Of a stretch of DNA of 64,000 bases, positions 32,513 through 44,715 are shown in pieces. The position numbers and the translations under genes were made by a program. The DNA is from Amblyomma americanum (Eukaryota; Arthropoda; Arachnida; Ixodida; Ixodidae). Position 1 is the first letter of the stretch, and every line of letters starts with the position of its first letter. The stretch is taken from positions 158,067,689-158,131,688 of the forward strand of contig NC_135500.1 in assembly GCF_052857255.1 (NCBI RefSeq), written 5' to 3'. Under the pieces are notes generated by a model. The model saw only the letters and a list, made by a program, of their open reading frames with translations, had not been told where the DNA came from and did not search any database.

Positions 32513-35500
32513 GTTACAATTTATTCGCATATCTGGCTGATACGCGTTGCTAGCGCATGATTTTATGGTTCATATGTGATAAGTCGGTATATAAACCACC
32601 CTTCCTTTGCGAAGTAAATATTAGTTGGAAAACAGCGCTGTGTTTGTATGTCTTTCCGAGTCCTCGTCTTTTGTACTCTACGCTTTTACCATTGAATTAT
32701 GCAGTGAGACTGAAACATCGAAACAATAGATCAGTAACAAGCTTGACCATTTTCCTTCTAAGAGATCTGAGTCGGTAAAGATATCTAAATTCGGCTGCTT
32801 AGAAGAAATTACAAAGGAGTTTATTTGGTGACTAGTTTGCTAAAGCCAGGGTGTCCCTCAACGAATGCTCGTAGCTATTTAGTGCACTCAAGGACTACTC
32901 ATAGCATTGGTTTTGAATCGTCTAGCCAAAGCCACATTGCATCCAGGAAAAACATACGTATCACTGAGTATTTCTAGCACGAAGCAGAAAGCAGCTGTCA
33001 GTTGGGAAATAAAGCTACACCTTCGGCAGTTTATATCTACTAAAGAAGGAAGCTCATACTTTCTATGAGGCCAATACGATCACCAGGAAAGTTTGTAGCC
33101 GGGTGTGGAGGAGCGTGCTAGTAGAGATGAAGGCGAAAAGTATCATTTTTCGCAGCACCCTTGAATAAGACAAGCGAGGAATTGTTGAAACAGGAGAAGG
33201 CTTCTTGGCACATGAACGTGTGGGTAGCGTGGAGTTATGGGGCTTTTAGAGAAGAGGTAGGCATGGAGGTTAGGTTGGCTTTGCGAGTAGATACTAAGTA
33301 CAAGGGTAAGTTCTTCGTCGAAAATATTCATATGCTTATAGCCTGCAATGACCATGTGGTTGGACAAGGCTCAAAACTGCAATGTACGTTTTTGCTCTCT
33401 CAGCGATCTCTGCCAATTGGCTCAAGCTTTCTCGAAGAAAGAATTTAGTTTTCCTTTCAAAGCGTCTCAAGTGCATCGCAGTCTTCCTGAGCTAATTTCA
33501 ATACATCTAGACGAAAGCGTCGAACAGTCCCTGTCATAGTACTTGTTTTGAGAGTACATCTCTGCACCGAAATGTAGTTTCGGAAGCTTTGTCTCAGCAA
33601 ATAAGGAAGTTATTGTTCATACTTGAGCTCTATATAAATTATCACTCTTCATTGCACCAAGGCAGTTTTCTGCAAACGTTGAGCTACAAGGAGTCTGTCC
33701 GTATCTTGATTGAGATAGCGAGAAGGGGAGCAGTTTATGCTCGAGCTCATCTATTCAGCATTCTGACAGCATTGTCACTACATGCGAGGTCATGATGGTA
33801 AGCTTACTGTTTTCTTACTGCTTCGACTTACTGCCTTACTGTTTCGACTGTTCACCGCTTTAATCTACGGCGGGGACAATACTCTTGCGGAAAATGAACG
33901 CTGGAAAGAACAAACCCTTTTGTGACTCGACGTTCACAAAAGGCAGTCTATCTGCGATGAATATTTTTTAGTTGCCTTTATTATGAAACTATGTAGGCTG
34001 TCAGTCAGGGCCTTGTTAGATGACTCACGAAAAATTTCGAGCACCTTGTTTGGTTTAACGCTCTTAGAATTCTCATCACATGTCCTTTTAGCGTTTTGCA
34101 TTGGTTACCATGCAGGCGTTGCGATTGGTCTTCGCCTAAATGCCGTAGCCATAAGAACGCACACGTCCGGCATTTTTGAGGGAGGGGGGGGGGGGTATTG
34201 TAATTCTTGCCGCTATTCACGTATCATTTTCACGGAACAAATTTGGTAAAACATGACACGAAATTAACACTTGCATGTGGTTTATTGTGTCACCCTCTTA
34301 GATGGCAACAGAAATGTTTTTTTGGGTAATTAAGTCTATTAACTTCCAATTACAGAAAAAAGAGTTTCCTACTGGGCGCAAGAGCTACCATAAAATGCGC
34401 AGAAGAAAATCTGAAACAGAGGCCAGCAGAAAGTATTTGCTTAAATAGGGCGGCACCGCTGAAGCTCCTCCTTTCCGTAACTAAGTGAGAACGTAAGCGC
34501 GCCTGTAAATGATAAACTGTTAATTACATAAAGGAGCCATTCAATAAATACTCAGAATGGCAATCGATGTCGTGGAAGTTTTTATTCAGAACGTGACAAA
34601 GAGATTTCCTGGGGTGGCAATATTTGTGACGTCTACAACGCTTATTCTTTCTGGGAATCAGTGTCGCTCACTTCGCAAAGTGCAATCCTGGGCAAAGATA
34701 AGACCGGTTGACACCAAACAAAGCGTTGTATGACTACTTAATTTGACGAGCAGTATTTACAGTAACTGCATATATCTTCACAACAATAATCATGTCTTGA
34801 GCAACCACGAGAGTACCCGCTAAAAGCCCCTGGACAATCGGTTTAAGCTATGCTCAGTAAAAAGCACCCCTTTTTTCCAGTTCTTTTTCTTTATTGGTAA
34901 CAACAGATGTAAAAGCAAAATCAAAGCAAAAACATCAATAAAAGGCAGTAGTCTAGATAGTGCCGTTATTAGTTGTCCACGCCAACAATATGGCACAAAA
35001 CACGACACACAGTTATGTGTCTTGTTTTTCTTAGCGCTGTTGAAAATGGCTGTGTCAGTACGGGGCATATGAGCCCCAGTACAAGGAGGTCATGACTCAC
35101 TGGTGGTCAGAGGCTGCAGCTCACAGAGCATGGAAGTCCCGTGGGCTCATTGTGATCGAGCTGTTCACTGTGGAAGCGATTGTCGAGATTAAGTGTTCTG
35201 CATCTCTTACAGCTGCTTCTCATCCACGGCCACAATATTTATTAAATTCTTCAATTTACAAAGAGATCCCCGTATTCGAACTTTATAGTGAATTGTATCT
35301 CTATTCTCATTCTCTTACCCCGAAGCGTAATGCAATGACAATCTTGTATCAACGATAGGAAATACTTTACTTTAACGCATTGATTCCTTGCGGAACGTTT
35401 CGCCTAGAAACGTTACTAAAGGACGTAGCCTCTTACGCGCAACAAGCCTTTATAAAATTGATTGTGTCGGCCTTACATAAGCAGAGTAAAGAACAAAGAT

Positions 35501-38500
35501 CACGCTCTTCATAAGAAGAAGGGCTGTCTCGAAGAGGCAGACCTTCGATATATGTATCTTCTGATAACTAAGGCATTAGAAATAGGAGAGGTATAAGACT
35601 AATGACAGTCGCATGTTTGATGAAAAAGGGTTCGATTGCTTTTCTCTGCTACTTGTACTCAAGTGTAGCCGCAAGAACAGGAAAACTAGAGAAGAGCCTC
35701 TCTTGCTTCACACTTTTTCAGTCTCAATTTTTTTTTCTGTTTTCAGAGAAGCGACAAAAATGCAGCCGAGGAAAAAAATTGTTGTTTCGACTGCAGTCAG
35801 TTATCAATTGAATGAACTTCCGAAAATATTGAAAAGATATTGGGTTAAGAGAAAGTTCGGTAAATGAAAGGAGCATGCTCCGGCTTACTGTGATGAATCA
35901 AAACAAAAACAAACCATTATAATGGTTCTTTAGGGCCTTTATTTCAAAATATGGGAAAATTCATGCATCAATTGCCTGCCGTAATTTTCGTAATTGTCTC
36001 CTCTATTGTGGGCATTCAGAGTATAAATGCTGTGCCAGTTTAGAAAAATCTACGTTTGCGCCGCTGCAAAAAAAAAATTAATATTGTCTCGCTGCAGCCA
36101 AGATTGCCTCTGATGCATGTGGGCTAGCCAATAAGTACGTATACACAAATGCCGCTCTTCCTAAGCACACTACCTTCTGCTCGCGCTACAAGCTATCGGC
36201 AGAGGCATGCCAACCGGAAGTAGGTATGCATTCCGGAAGTTTCGGAAGCGGACGCAAGGCACTCAGAACGCTTTGAAGCCACGCTGTTTCTATTAAACTG
36301 TACTTACCTAAACGTGGGAAATATTCCTCAACACCGAGCAAAATAAGGCATTTAGACACAGAAGCCGTACTTCAGTGTGTGCCGCAATGCTGGTTACAGT
36401 GAATGGTGTAGGCTGCTAAAATTTCTTACAATGGAAATGTTTTGCCAGTCACTAGTGCTTTAATCTAAAAATTCATTCAGGTTTCTTAACTTCAGGAGGA
36501 ATTTCACAACATAGCCACAAGAATTCACACCCTATAGCACTGATCCGTACCGGTTCTTAAAAAAGATGTTTCTCTGTCCCACATTTTGGTCGTAATAGTT
36601 TTCGGTCAGCGCTACACTTTACAGCAGCAACAGATGCAGAATTAGTGCTTTTGTATCTCTTCCACAGAAACACTCTAAGAGGCTGTGCTGTACAGGAATG
36701 CACTGATGTTGCAAGCCAAAGAAACTGTCAAAGGGCAGATACTGTGCTTAGAAGAAACTCTTCTCTACGTTTCACCTTATGTCTCGTTTTTTTTTCTTGT
36801 ATTAAGTTGCAACAGGCACACTAAACACACTTTTCTTGGATGTCCAGGCAAGAAAATAAAGCAAGCTGACGAACATCACTTAGGGAGCTGATATTCACGT
36901 TGTAAAACCAAATTGGATGTGAGATGAGGTGGAAGATTCTTGCGTCATGGGCTATGTAATACGAAAAATTAAAACTGCTTCTTTGTTCGCCAAATAAAAG
37001 TGGAAAGGAAATACAAGGCACGCAGCCGTTTACGCGCTTGTCACAGATTTCGAACATCAGATTTCGACTTTAGAGTCTTCAAATCCCAAAAGGCAGTCGT
37101 TCAAATGGCTCTGAGTGAAGAGTCTTGAACAGCTTATGCAGGCTTAAGCAGCCAACCAAATATTATTCACCCGCCCCAAAAAATGCCACTAAAATGTATT
37201 AGAAGACTCGCATGTAGTCTTGTCAGCGTCTCCGTTCCGCACATATTCATCCCACTAGGAAGGAACGGCCACAGTGTACCCTAGCGGCATCCTTCTCTAC
37301 GTCGGTATTCTCGGCATGCTAAAAAAGGTAATTGCAGCTGCAAGTATGGCGACAAAATCAAAGGACTGAGTGCTCGAGCTGTTAATGAGAATTCAAAAAC
37401 TTGAGAACGAGCATGTTCGTGCCTGCTGGTAACAAGAAACGCGCGTAGCGTTGGCGCTGCGAGAAATCAAACGAAAACAACCAAGACGTCTTCGCATATT
37501 CTACAGTACTCGGAATATGCTGTCCCTGCGTTATTTGAATAAATGTGGAACGACGGTAGACAAGTCGAATATCACCGAGCTTGCGGTAGAATGCGTGTAG
37601 AAAGTGAGTTGAGGCACTTCTGAAACAGAACAGTAATTCGTTTCTCAGATATTCAGCTGTAGCAGCTAGTCAGCAGCATGCTCTAGATATGCTTTGCATG
37701 ACAGTGCAAATTTGGTAAAGCGACTGTATTATAAAAGCAAGAAAAAAGCTGAAATGAATGCCTCTTTTTTTTCTGCCCTGATGAGTGCGCATTGCTATAT
37801 CTTACTTCGCAGTGATGCCCTTAAAGTGCAGAAAGGTCACCTACTTGTTACTACGTGAAAACTGTAGCTGTAGGAAACCTCTGACTATTGAAGACCGGTG
37901 GGAAGTTTAGCTGAATCTGATGTCAGGAATGAAGTGCAAAATACTCTCACTTTTGGTACTAATGCTTCTATAACACATTTTAATGAATAAAATGACACCA
38001 CGGACTCAGTGATGGCTTATCAGTGGTCATTTAAGACTTTTTAATTTAGAAAAAGTTTACTAACAAATACCTCGAGCCAAGCCCGTGTTTCTGCAAAGAT
38101 ATTTTCTACGCAGCAATATATAAGAAAGTTGTGAGGTTTAATGTTTCTATGCAAAATAAAAAGAGCTACTATGCCACTGAACCAGATCACATAAAAATTG
38201 ACAGTCTTGAAAAGAAAAAGACAGATGAAAAGGCACAATAATTAGTGCCTGGCTGGGTCTCGTTAATGCGGAGGAGAAGAGAAGTTTCAAAAAATGAATC
38301 TGTTTCGTTAGTATGAAACGTATGTCAGAGAAGTCTCAGCGCCTTATAGTGCGTTTTACAGGTAACGGTAGTCACATTCCAGTGTTGACCTCGTCCTCCG
38401 GCTGCTGCACGGGCCGTTGCCTACTTTCCGGACTATTCTTCAGTGCAGGCTGCTCGCATCGCGCACTTGTCCACTCTCTCCACTTGAGAAGCCCAAGTCA

Positions 38501-38949
38501 TCAACCTATTCCCTTCAAGATGAACTCCGCGGTTCGTGTTTCTCAACGTGGTTGGAACTTCAAGTACACATTAACATAGTGGTCAAAACCATTTATTACA
38601 CAGGACTAGTTGTTAAAGCAAGGCTGCCGCGCCTCTGCGTAGTTCGCCATCCAGCAACATCAAAACGTAGTGGTAGCGCCGGCGCTCACGATCACAAGGC
38701 CACCTAGTGCACGCTGCCTGTGCCTCACGCCTCCTGCAACCTTCGTCGTCGCAGAGTGGGAAGCGTGGTCATAAGACGCCATCAAGAGCCTCCAAAGACA
38801 TTTTCCAGATAACAAGTACAAATTCAGCAAGTCACTGATCGTAGGTTTCAAGCTCACCACGCCAGTAGCCTTTCCTGGCGGCTTCAGCGCCAACTTAATT
38901 AAGCACAAGTGATCCGTCGCCGATGTAGAATCAACAGATATCACAGGAG
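32513..38949. other. Non-coding, no gene recognised
   Basis: A long AT-rich stretch without a recognisable gene. A 12-base G run lies at 34184-34195. A GC-richer block at 38,600-38,945 ends, on the - strand, in AATAAATGG near 38,590 and contains a 94-codon frame (38660-38944), but no family is recognised. It may belong to the element fragment that begins at 38,950. Confidence 0.45.
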
Positions 38950-39715
38950 CCCGTGCTTAAAGCACTGCCCGAAGGAGCGGGGAGAAAAAACGTTTACTGA
39001 AGTAAATGGGGATGAATGACCATGGCTTGAGGGTCCAGTGAGATCAGACACTTCTATGGCTCTCTCGATGAACCGATGTTGGGATTCCGGGTGCGAGCTG
39101 AGCGACGCAGCCTCCCACTGCTAGAGATTACTGACCTCCGGCTGCGCTGACGGGGATTGCTTGGGCCCTGCCTATATGACATGTCCTATATCGGCTCTTA
39201 TGCCCCCATATTGCAGAAGTTTGAGTGGTCAGCTGCGTGCATGGCTGCATATACTGTGGGGTAACGTGAGAAGTTTGGAGCTTCCCCTTTTTGACTTGTT
39301 ATGTTTTGCTTAGGGTTTGATTTTTCTGTAAATATCTCGTGTATTCTAAGCGGTAGTACTGCGTGATTTCTTGGTAGGTAACCATGCTGTCACGTACTGT
39401 TCTCCTCTCCGGAGAATGCGGGAGCCTAGCCGCCCGGTCAGTTAACCATCCGGCAATAATCTGGGCAGCCTCTTTCTGTAGGACGAACGCGGTGTGCACG
39501 GGTTCCCAGATCAGCAGGAAGGGTGGGGGGAATTCGATTATCGCGGAAGTTAGGATGTTTTCAACAGGATAGAGACTGCGGTGGGGGAACCTTACCTTTG
39601 TCGAATCTACGATTCGCTGATTTGGAGCCACTGAGGATCTAATTGCCGGCGTCGAGGAGACAACCAAGGCAATGGCAGCCTCAAAAGACTCTTGCGACGT
39701 GGCAGAATCGATCGT
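38950..39715 (-). mobile_element. Non-LTR retrotransposon C-terminal fragment
   Basis: The - strand frame 39667-39299 contains AAQIIAGWLTDRAARLPHSP and VTYQEITQYYRLEYTRYL. This matches the end of RNase H (NEAAD..AR.LTDRA) and the following V.F.EI..HYRL...YPPPHP spacer of RNase H-bearing non-LTR elements. Further downstream in another frame come WEAASLSSHPESQHRFIERA and IEVSDLTGP, the C-terminal segment that follows the zinc motif in such elements. The zinc motif itself is not readable. It is a partial, decayed copy. Confidence 0.6.
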
Positions 39716-42700
39716 GCCTGTGGCTAACGGTGCTCTAAGGCGCCTTTCACCGCTGTTGTGAATGCGGTTCTATGAATGTAATCGGCTGCGCTGACTAAAC
39801 AAACGTCCTCTAGCTTACTGTTATGCTTGTGGAACGCTGTGGCTCTTCTCTTCTGGGCTTGTAGTGTTCAGTGTACATGTTATGGAGAACTGGGGTGACC
39901 TTCAGCTGACTGTGTACGGAGTTGTTTCGTTTTCGCTTTAAGATATGAGCTAGTTTCGTGAGTGGACAATGTACCCTCCAGTGTGAGTCTGGGATTGTCA
40001 CCCGCATTGGCATTGGGCTGTGAGGTATGCCTCTATATGCTCGATTAGGGTGCTATGAATACGTCCACTCAATGCCATCTTCTATTCACAGCGTGCACAG
40101 TCCAGAAAAGATAACTTCATATTGATTGCAACCGAAGAATAACATAAATAAACACTAGACGCCATGTTACCCGTAACATCAACATTCTGTTCATCATATC
40201 ATCCCTATCCAGGTACCCCTGGTCACCCGCCGTAATCTTGTGATAAACAATATTATATTATCTTATCTTCAATGAGCAGCAGAAACAGATAGGCAAAACT
40301 TGACGGCCTCCATCAGGTAATAACTCTAATGCACATACCCCTCAAGTTTATAAACAGTACCATTGAAGAATGTAATGCCTATTCATAGTAGGAAAATAAT
40401 AACGGTATTTTCAATATCGCAAAAAATACACAAAACAAACTAAAAGTCTCTGAATGAACCCACACAAGAGGCACAGCGCCGCCATTTGTATGTCGACTAG
40501 TTTCACGGTTTTCCAAAACACATTTTTAAGGAAGCCCATGACATGTACCTGAGTGCATGCGTGCCGATTCCGCTTCAGTATCAGTGTATAGCCTATAACA
40601 TCCCACCGCGCGCACAGCTTGAAACGTTGTAGTTTTTACAACAATGCCTTGCTGTGACCATTTCCTTAACTTTGAAGATAAAGAAACAATGCAATGGCGT
40701 ACCTTAAAGAACCCTATGAACCCGAGAAAGCTGGAAAATTAGATGAAACCGCCAGTTATCGGTATTCCAACAAAAATTAGATTCTTACAAATCCTTAGCT
40801 GTGTTCTTTTGTAATCCATTCGTAGGAAATATGTACGGTGTCGCAACTGAGACGTAGTGTTCCACCCTGCCACTAATGCGTATGTTCACGCTGACAGGGC
40901 ATTGGGACAGGCCTATACTCCTGTACATTGTAGAGAGAAAAGATAAAAATGTCCTGATATGGAGCACGGAAGCGACTGGCCACAATTCACGCATACAAAC
41001 CACAATGTCATGCATGGAGGTCAGTGTCTATGCGAGGGTGTCGCAGGAACTGTAACAGGTGACAATGCATGGTGGAAAAAATGTGTTTGAAGTCAAACGT
41101 TTCATTGCGCCACCGAAGCTACAGTTATGCAACACTAAAATAACTAGTGGCAATACTCAGAAGTTCTAGAAATGGCGAATCCAATAAACTAATCGAAGTC
41201 CGCGTGTCGCAGGAATGGCGACACTTTCATTGTGAGCCCTACGAGGTGGTAGTGCAGGTGAAATGTCATCTACTCCATGGTAAACTTCCGTTGTTGCTAA
41301 AAGCAGGCGCTTTTATAGTATCGTTAAAAAAAAAGATGGGAATTGTTGCTCCGCGTTCTTTCCTTCAAGTCACGCATGGCGGGTAATTTTTTTTCTGAAA
41401 AGCATGCAAGAAAAAAAGAGCAATCTCACTGAGCCAGCCACAGCAGCTACGATCATTACCTTGAATATTAAAAATAGGTCCGTGTAGGTTTCCGCTAATG
41501 TGAGGTAACAAGATAATTCCTTGAAAGCAACGCGTACCTTAGAGAAAATCTGCGAATTCCACTTTACTTAGCGAAATGTAGGCCTGCATGCGCAACGTTC
41601 GTGTTGGTTTGTGCTAAGCTGCGGCAAGAAGATAATTCCTAGAAAGCAACATTCAAGTCTAGCTTACATAAACAAGTGCAACTTCTACTTTCCTCAGCAA
41701 AACGCAAGCCGGTGCCTAAAGAACACCGAGAGCGCTCAAGAGGAAAGTTTTTAATGCCAAAGTTTAGTCGCGACGGCAGTTAAAATTCTGTTTTCGCCCA
41801 CGTTGGCATGAAAGCATTTTTCGAGGGCCGAAAAAAACTTGAGCTTCTTTGCTGCTCTTGGTAAGACGCCAAGGCCTGAGAGGCCTTGCACATAGGCTTC
41901 GTCATGCCAACAGCGTGGGTTGGCGCCTGACACGCGCAGGGAATGCCGCGCCACTTCCTCGAACCTAAATGCAGCTTGCGCAGCCTTACGGAAATGCAGG
42001 CTTAATGCACTTTTGCTCATTCTGAGAGATCCGTTTAGCTTTCAGCCAGAAATAAAAAAAAAACATAGTGGCAGCTTTCTACGAGCAGCAATCACGCATT
42101 GCGTTAAAAAAATGATGACAATATTTTTTTTTAGATTAGCAATGCAGCTGGCTTTTTTTAAAAGGATTTGAATGCCTCCGGGATTATAGCCACCCTTCAA
42201 AACCATAAGTTAAACTTTGCTTTTTGCGCGTCTTCCACTTTCTTTTCTACCTTTCTAGTAAAAAATAAAGTTGTATTTCTTTCGAGAAACAAAATTAGTA
42301 GAGTAGCACTGGAGCATACGGATCTGGACTGCGGGGAAAATGATCAATGTTCTTATTATGTTGATGCTGGCGCATTCATGCGGACTTGACAACAGCGATA
42401 TGAAGACCCCAAAGCTTTCTGCTAGACCAAATATTTAATAGTTAAAGCGTTCGAGGTAGCGAAAAAACGCAATTGACGCCATTTTTTGTGCACGCGATAA
42501 GCATCTTCGACGTCCGAAGCAAGGCGTATTTCCGGGATGCTGAATAATTGCTACACGCTGAGGCTTCCATGCCATGAGTTTTCAGTGCCCGGGCGCTGTC
42601 TTATTTCGCTTCCGCCTAAACGCAGCCACCGTCGCCTGGTTCGATAGCACCACTTAGTTTTAAATAACGGATTACTATAAGCACTCAGCGCCCGCAGTGA

Positions 42701-44099
42701 GAGCCAAGAAAACATGGAATAATATAGGATCAAATTTAACGTTCTTGCAACCACGTTCTTTTAGTCGAAAAGTTCTTTTTTCTTTTACCGTGTTCCTGAT
42801 ACCATGCAAAAACCACCTTTGTGTATGTTCACGTATTTTCTCGGGCCTAGGTGCTGGTTAGCTAGAGTGTTAGCTAGCATAAGAATAAACGAGATAGTGA
42901 AGACTTAACTAGAAAGCAAAAGTCACGTAGACTCTTTCTCTTCCTCCTCCTCCCTCCTCAACCTTTTAGGAGAGGTCGCGTAACATTCTGACGCAAATCG
43001 GCCCAGCAGCAACACGATCATTTGAAACATGACGCTTCCATCCTCCTGGTGTGATTAGTGCAAATAACTCTGTGTATCGAGTTCAGTGAGGAGGTCGGCT
43101 TCAAAAACGTCGCTGAGAGCGACGTGAAATCACCGAAACTTAGAGTCAGAGATGAAACTCCCGAAAGGAGCCTTGTCTTTCGTATTTTCAAGCACGGTAA
43201 ACGTTGTCCAAACTTTGCTTTAAGAATTCAAACGAGACCACTTAAAAGCATTAGAGGAAACCAAAGTTAAGTAATGTGAAGTAATATTCCGGGTGCTGAT
43301 ATCGGTGTCAGATTACACAGTGATCTTGTTGAGCGCTGTTGATTGGTTTTATTGCTATGATTCTTGAAAGATGATATTGTTTTTATGGAAGAATCAAGCA
43401 TATGTTTTATTCCTGTCGTCACTCAGTCACAATTTTTCTCGATGTCCAACCTTTCGCATCGCTCCAAGGAACATATCTGGCCGTTTTAGCTTGCATTCAA
43501 TATTACTCTTGACCTAAAGATAATGCTAGGTCTTAAGAGTCGGTACTCATTTAGGTGGTGATTCTTCTTACTGCAGAGCGCAAAACATGCCGTCCCTTCC
43601 AGTGTTTGGTATTACTTGGGCAGAGAAAAATCGTCAACCCAAATATGCAGCTATGCCTATAAGAGAACTCAAAGATTGACTGTGCAAAAAACGGCATAAA
43701 TTCAGCAACTAGATTTATCGCCGTTTTAAACTGCGAAATTCAGAATATTTGTAGATTTTCCTCTATGTTATTGACAGTTCTCGATGTTATATACTATTGC
43801 TAGAAAAGCACGTAATGTTACTGTATCAATGCTTAAAATTCGGTATTTCCACCTTCCGCACTTTTACTCATGACTTCAGGGTGGCAGCTGCCAAGCTGAG
43901 TAGTCTCTTACGTCTTGCCTATCACGTCTAATTTTGTGCCCCACCTTGGTCGCTAAATATTTAGCTCAGTTTTTAGTCATTTTGCAATACCGAGTGGGTG
44001 CAATATGTTGAACAGAATTCGGGCATGCATAAACGGCAATGTTGAGCAGCACGACAGCACAAGCGAGACGTTACCGACAGAATCATAAACTTTTAGAGA
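39716..44099. other. Non-coding, no gene recognised
   Basis: AT-rich, with no recognised gene. It contains the tandem repeat listed at 41479-41712. Frames of up to 89 codons have no family resemblance. Confidence 0.45.
41479..41712 (+). repeat. Imperfect tandem repeat, two units of about 120 bp
   Basis: Unit one (41479-41598) and unit two (41599-41712) share CGTGTAGGTTTCCGCTAA against CGTGTTGGTTTGTGCTAA, then AAGATAATTCCTTGAAAGCAA against AAGATAATTCCTAGAAAGCAA, and later CCACTTTACTTAGCGAAATG against CTACTTTCCTCAGCAAAACG. The order and spacing are conserved, so this is an old local duplication. No coding signal. Confidence 0.65.
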
Positions 44100-44715
44100 G
44101 AAAATAAACTTTACGAACTACAGATGAGGGGCGAGCCCCTAATAACGCAACAGGTCAGCCCCGCCAGGTGGCTGCAGTCTTACGGGCCTCAGCGACCCAA
44201 TGAGTCCTTTAGACGAGCCAGACTTGAAGGAGCGCCTCTGAAGTGCGGATGGCAGCCACCACCTTCGCCTAAGCGGTGCTTGGGGCGATAGGGCAGGCCC
44301 TCACGATGTGCTGTAGAGAAGCATGCACACCGCAGAATCTGCAGCCGGGAGAGTAGATGGGGTAGATATGGGAGAGAAATGTGTGATTTGGGAAGGGGCT
44401 CATTTGGAGCTGGCGCCAGGAGATTTCGCGCGTGTGGGATAGGGGCTTTTCGCCCGGTGGGTAAAATCGGCAGTCAAGTCGCTAATACTGGGTGATCTCA
44501 TCTTACGCGGTCAACAGGTCCTTTGCTGATCTTGCTCCATGATGGTGATTGCTGCTGTGCCCCACCACGATTATAATGTCTCGGGCGTAAAGTAGGTCGC
44601 CTTGTTTTCTTGCTGGGAGGAGTGTTTTCGGGTCTAGTTGATTTGGATGGTGTGGGTGGGAGGTTGAGACTGTAGCAGTCAGAGGGTGACATATGGCTCA
44701 TGCTTTTCTGAAAAG
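44100..44715 (-). mobile_element. Non-LTR retrotransposon C-terminal fragment with CCHC motif
   Basis: On the - strand, RFYPPGEKPLSHTREISWRQ leads into the Cys/His motif CRFCGVHASLQHIVRACPIA (CX2CX7HX4C, about 44,350-44,290). Upstream is a Pro/Lys/Ser-rich frame (44701-44498), with a stop before DEITQY. The fragment ends near 44,100 with GTAAAGTTTATTTTCTCTC, which looks like a decayed AATAAAGTTTATT poly(A) end. It is the C-terminus and 3' end of an RNase H-bearing non-LTR element related to that at 39 kb. Confidence 0.68.
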
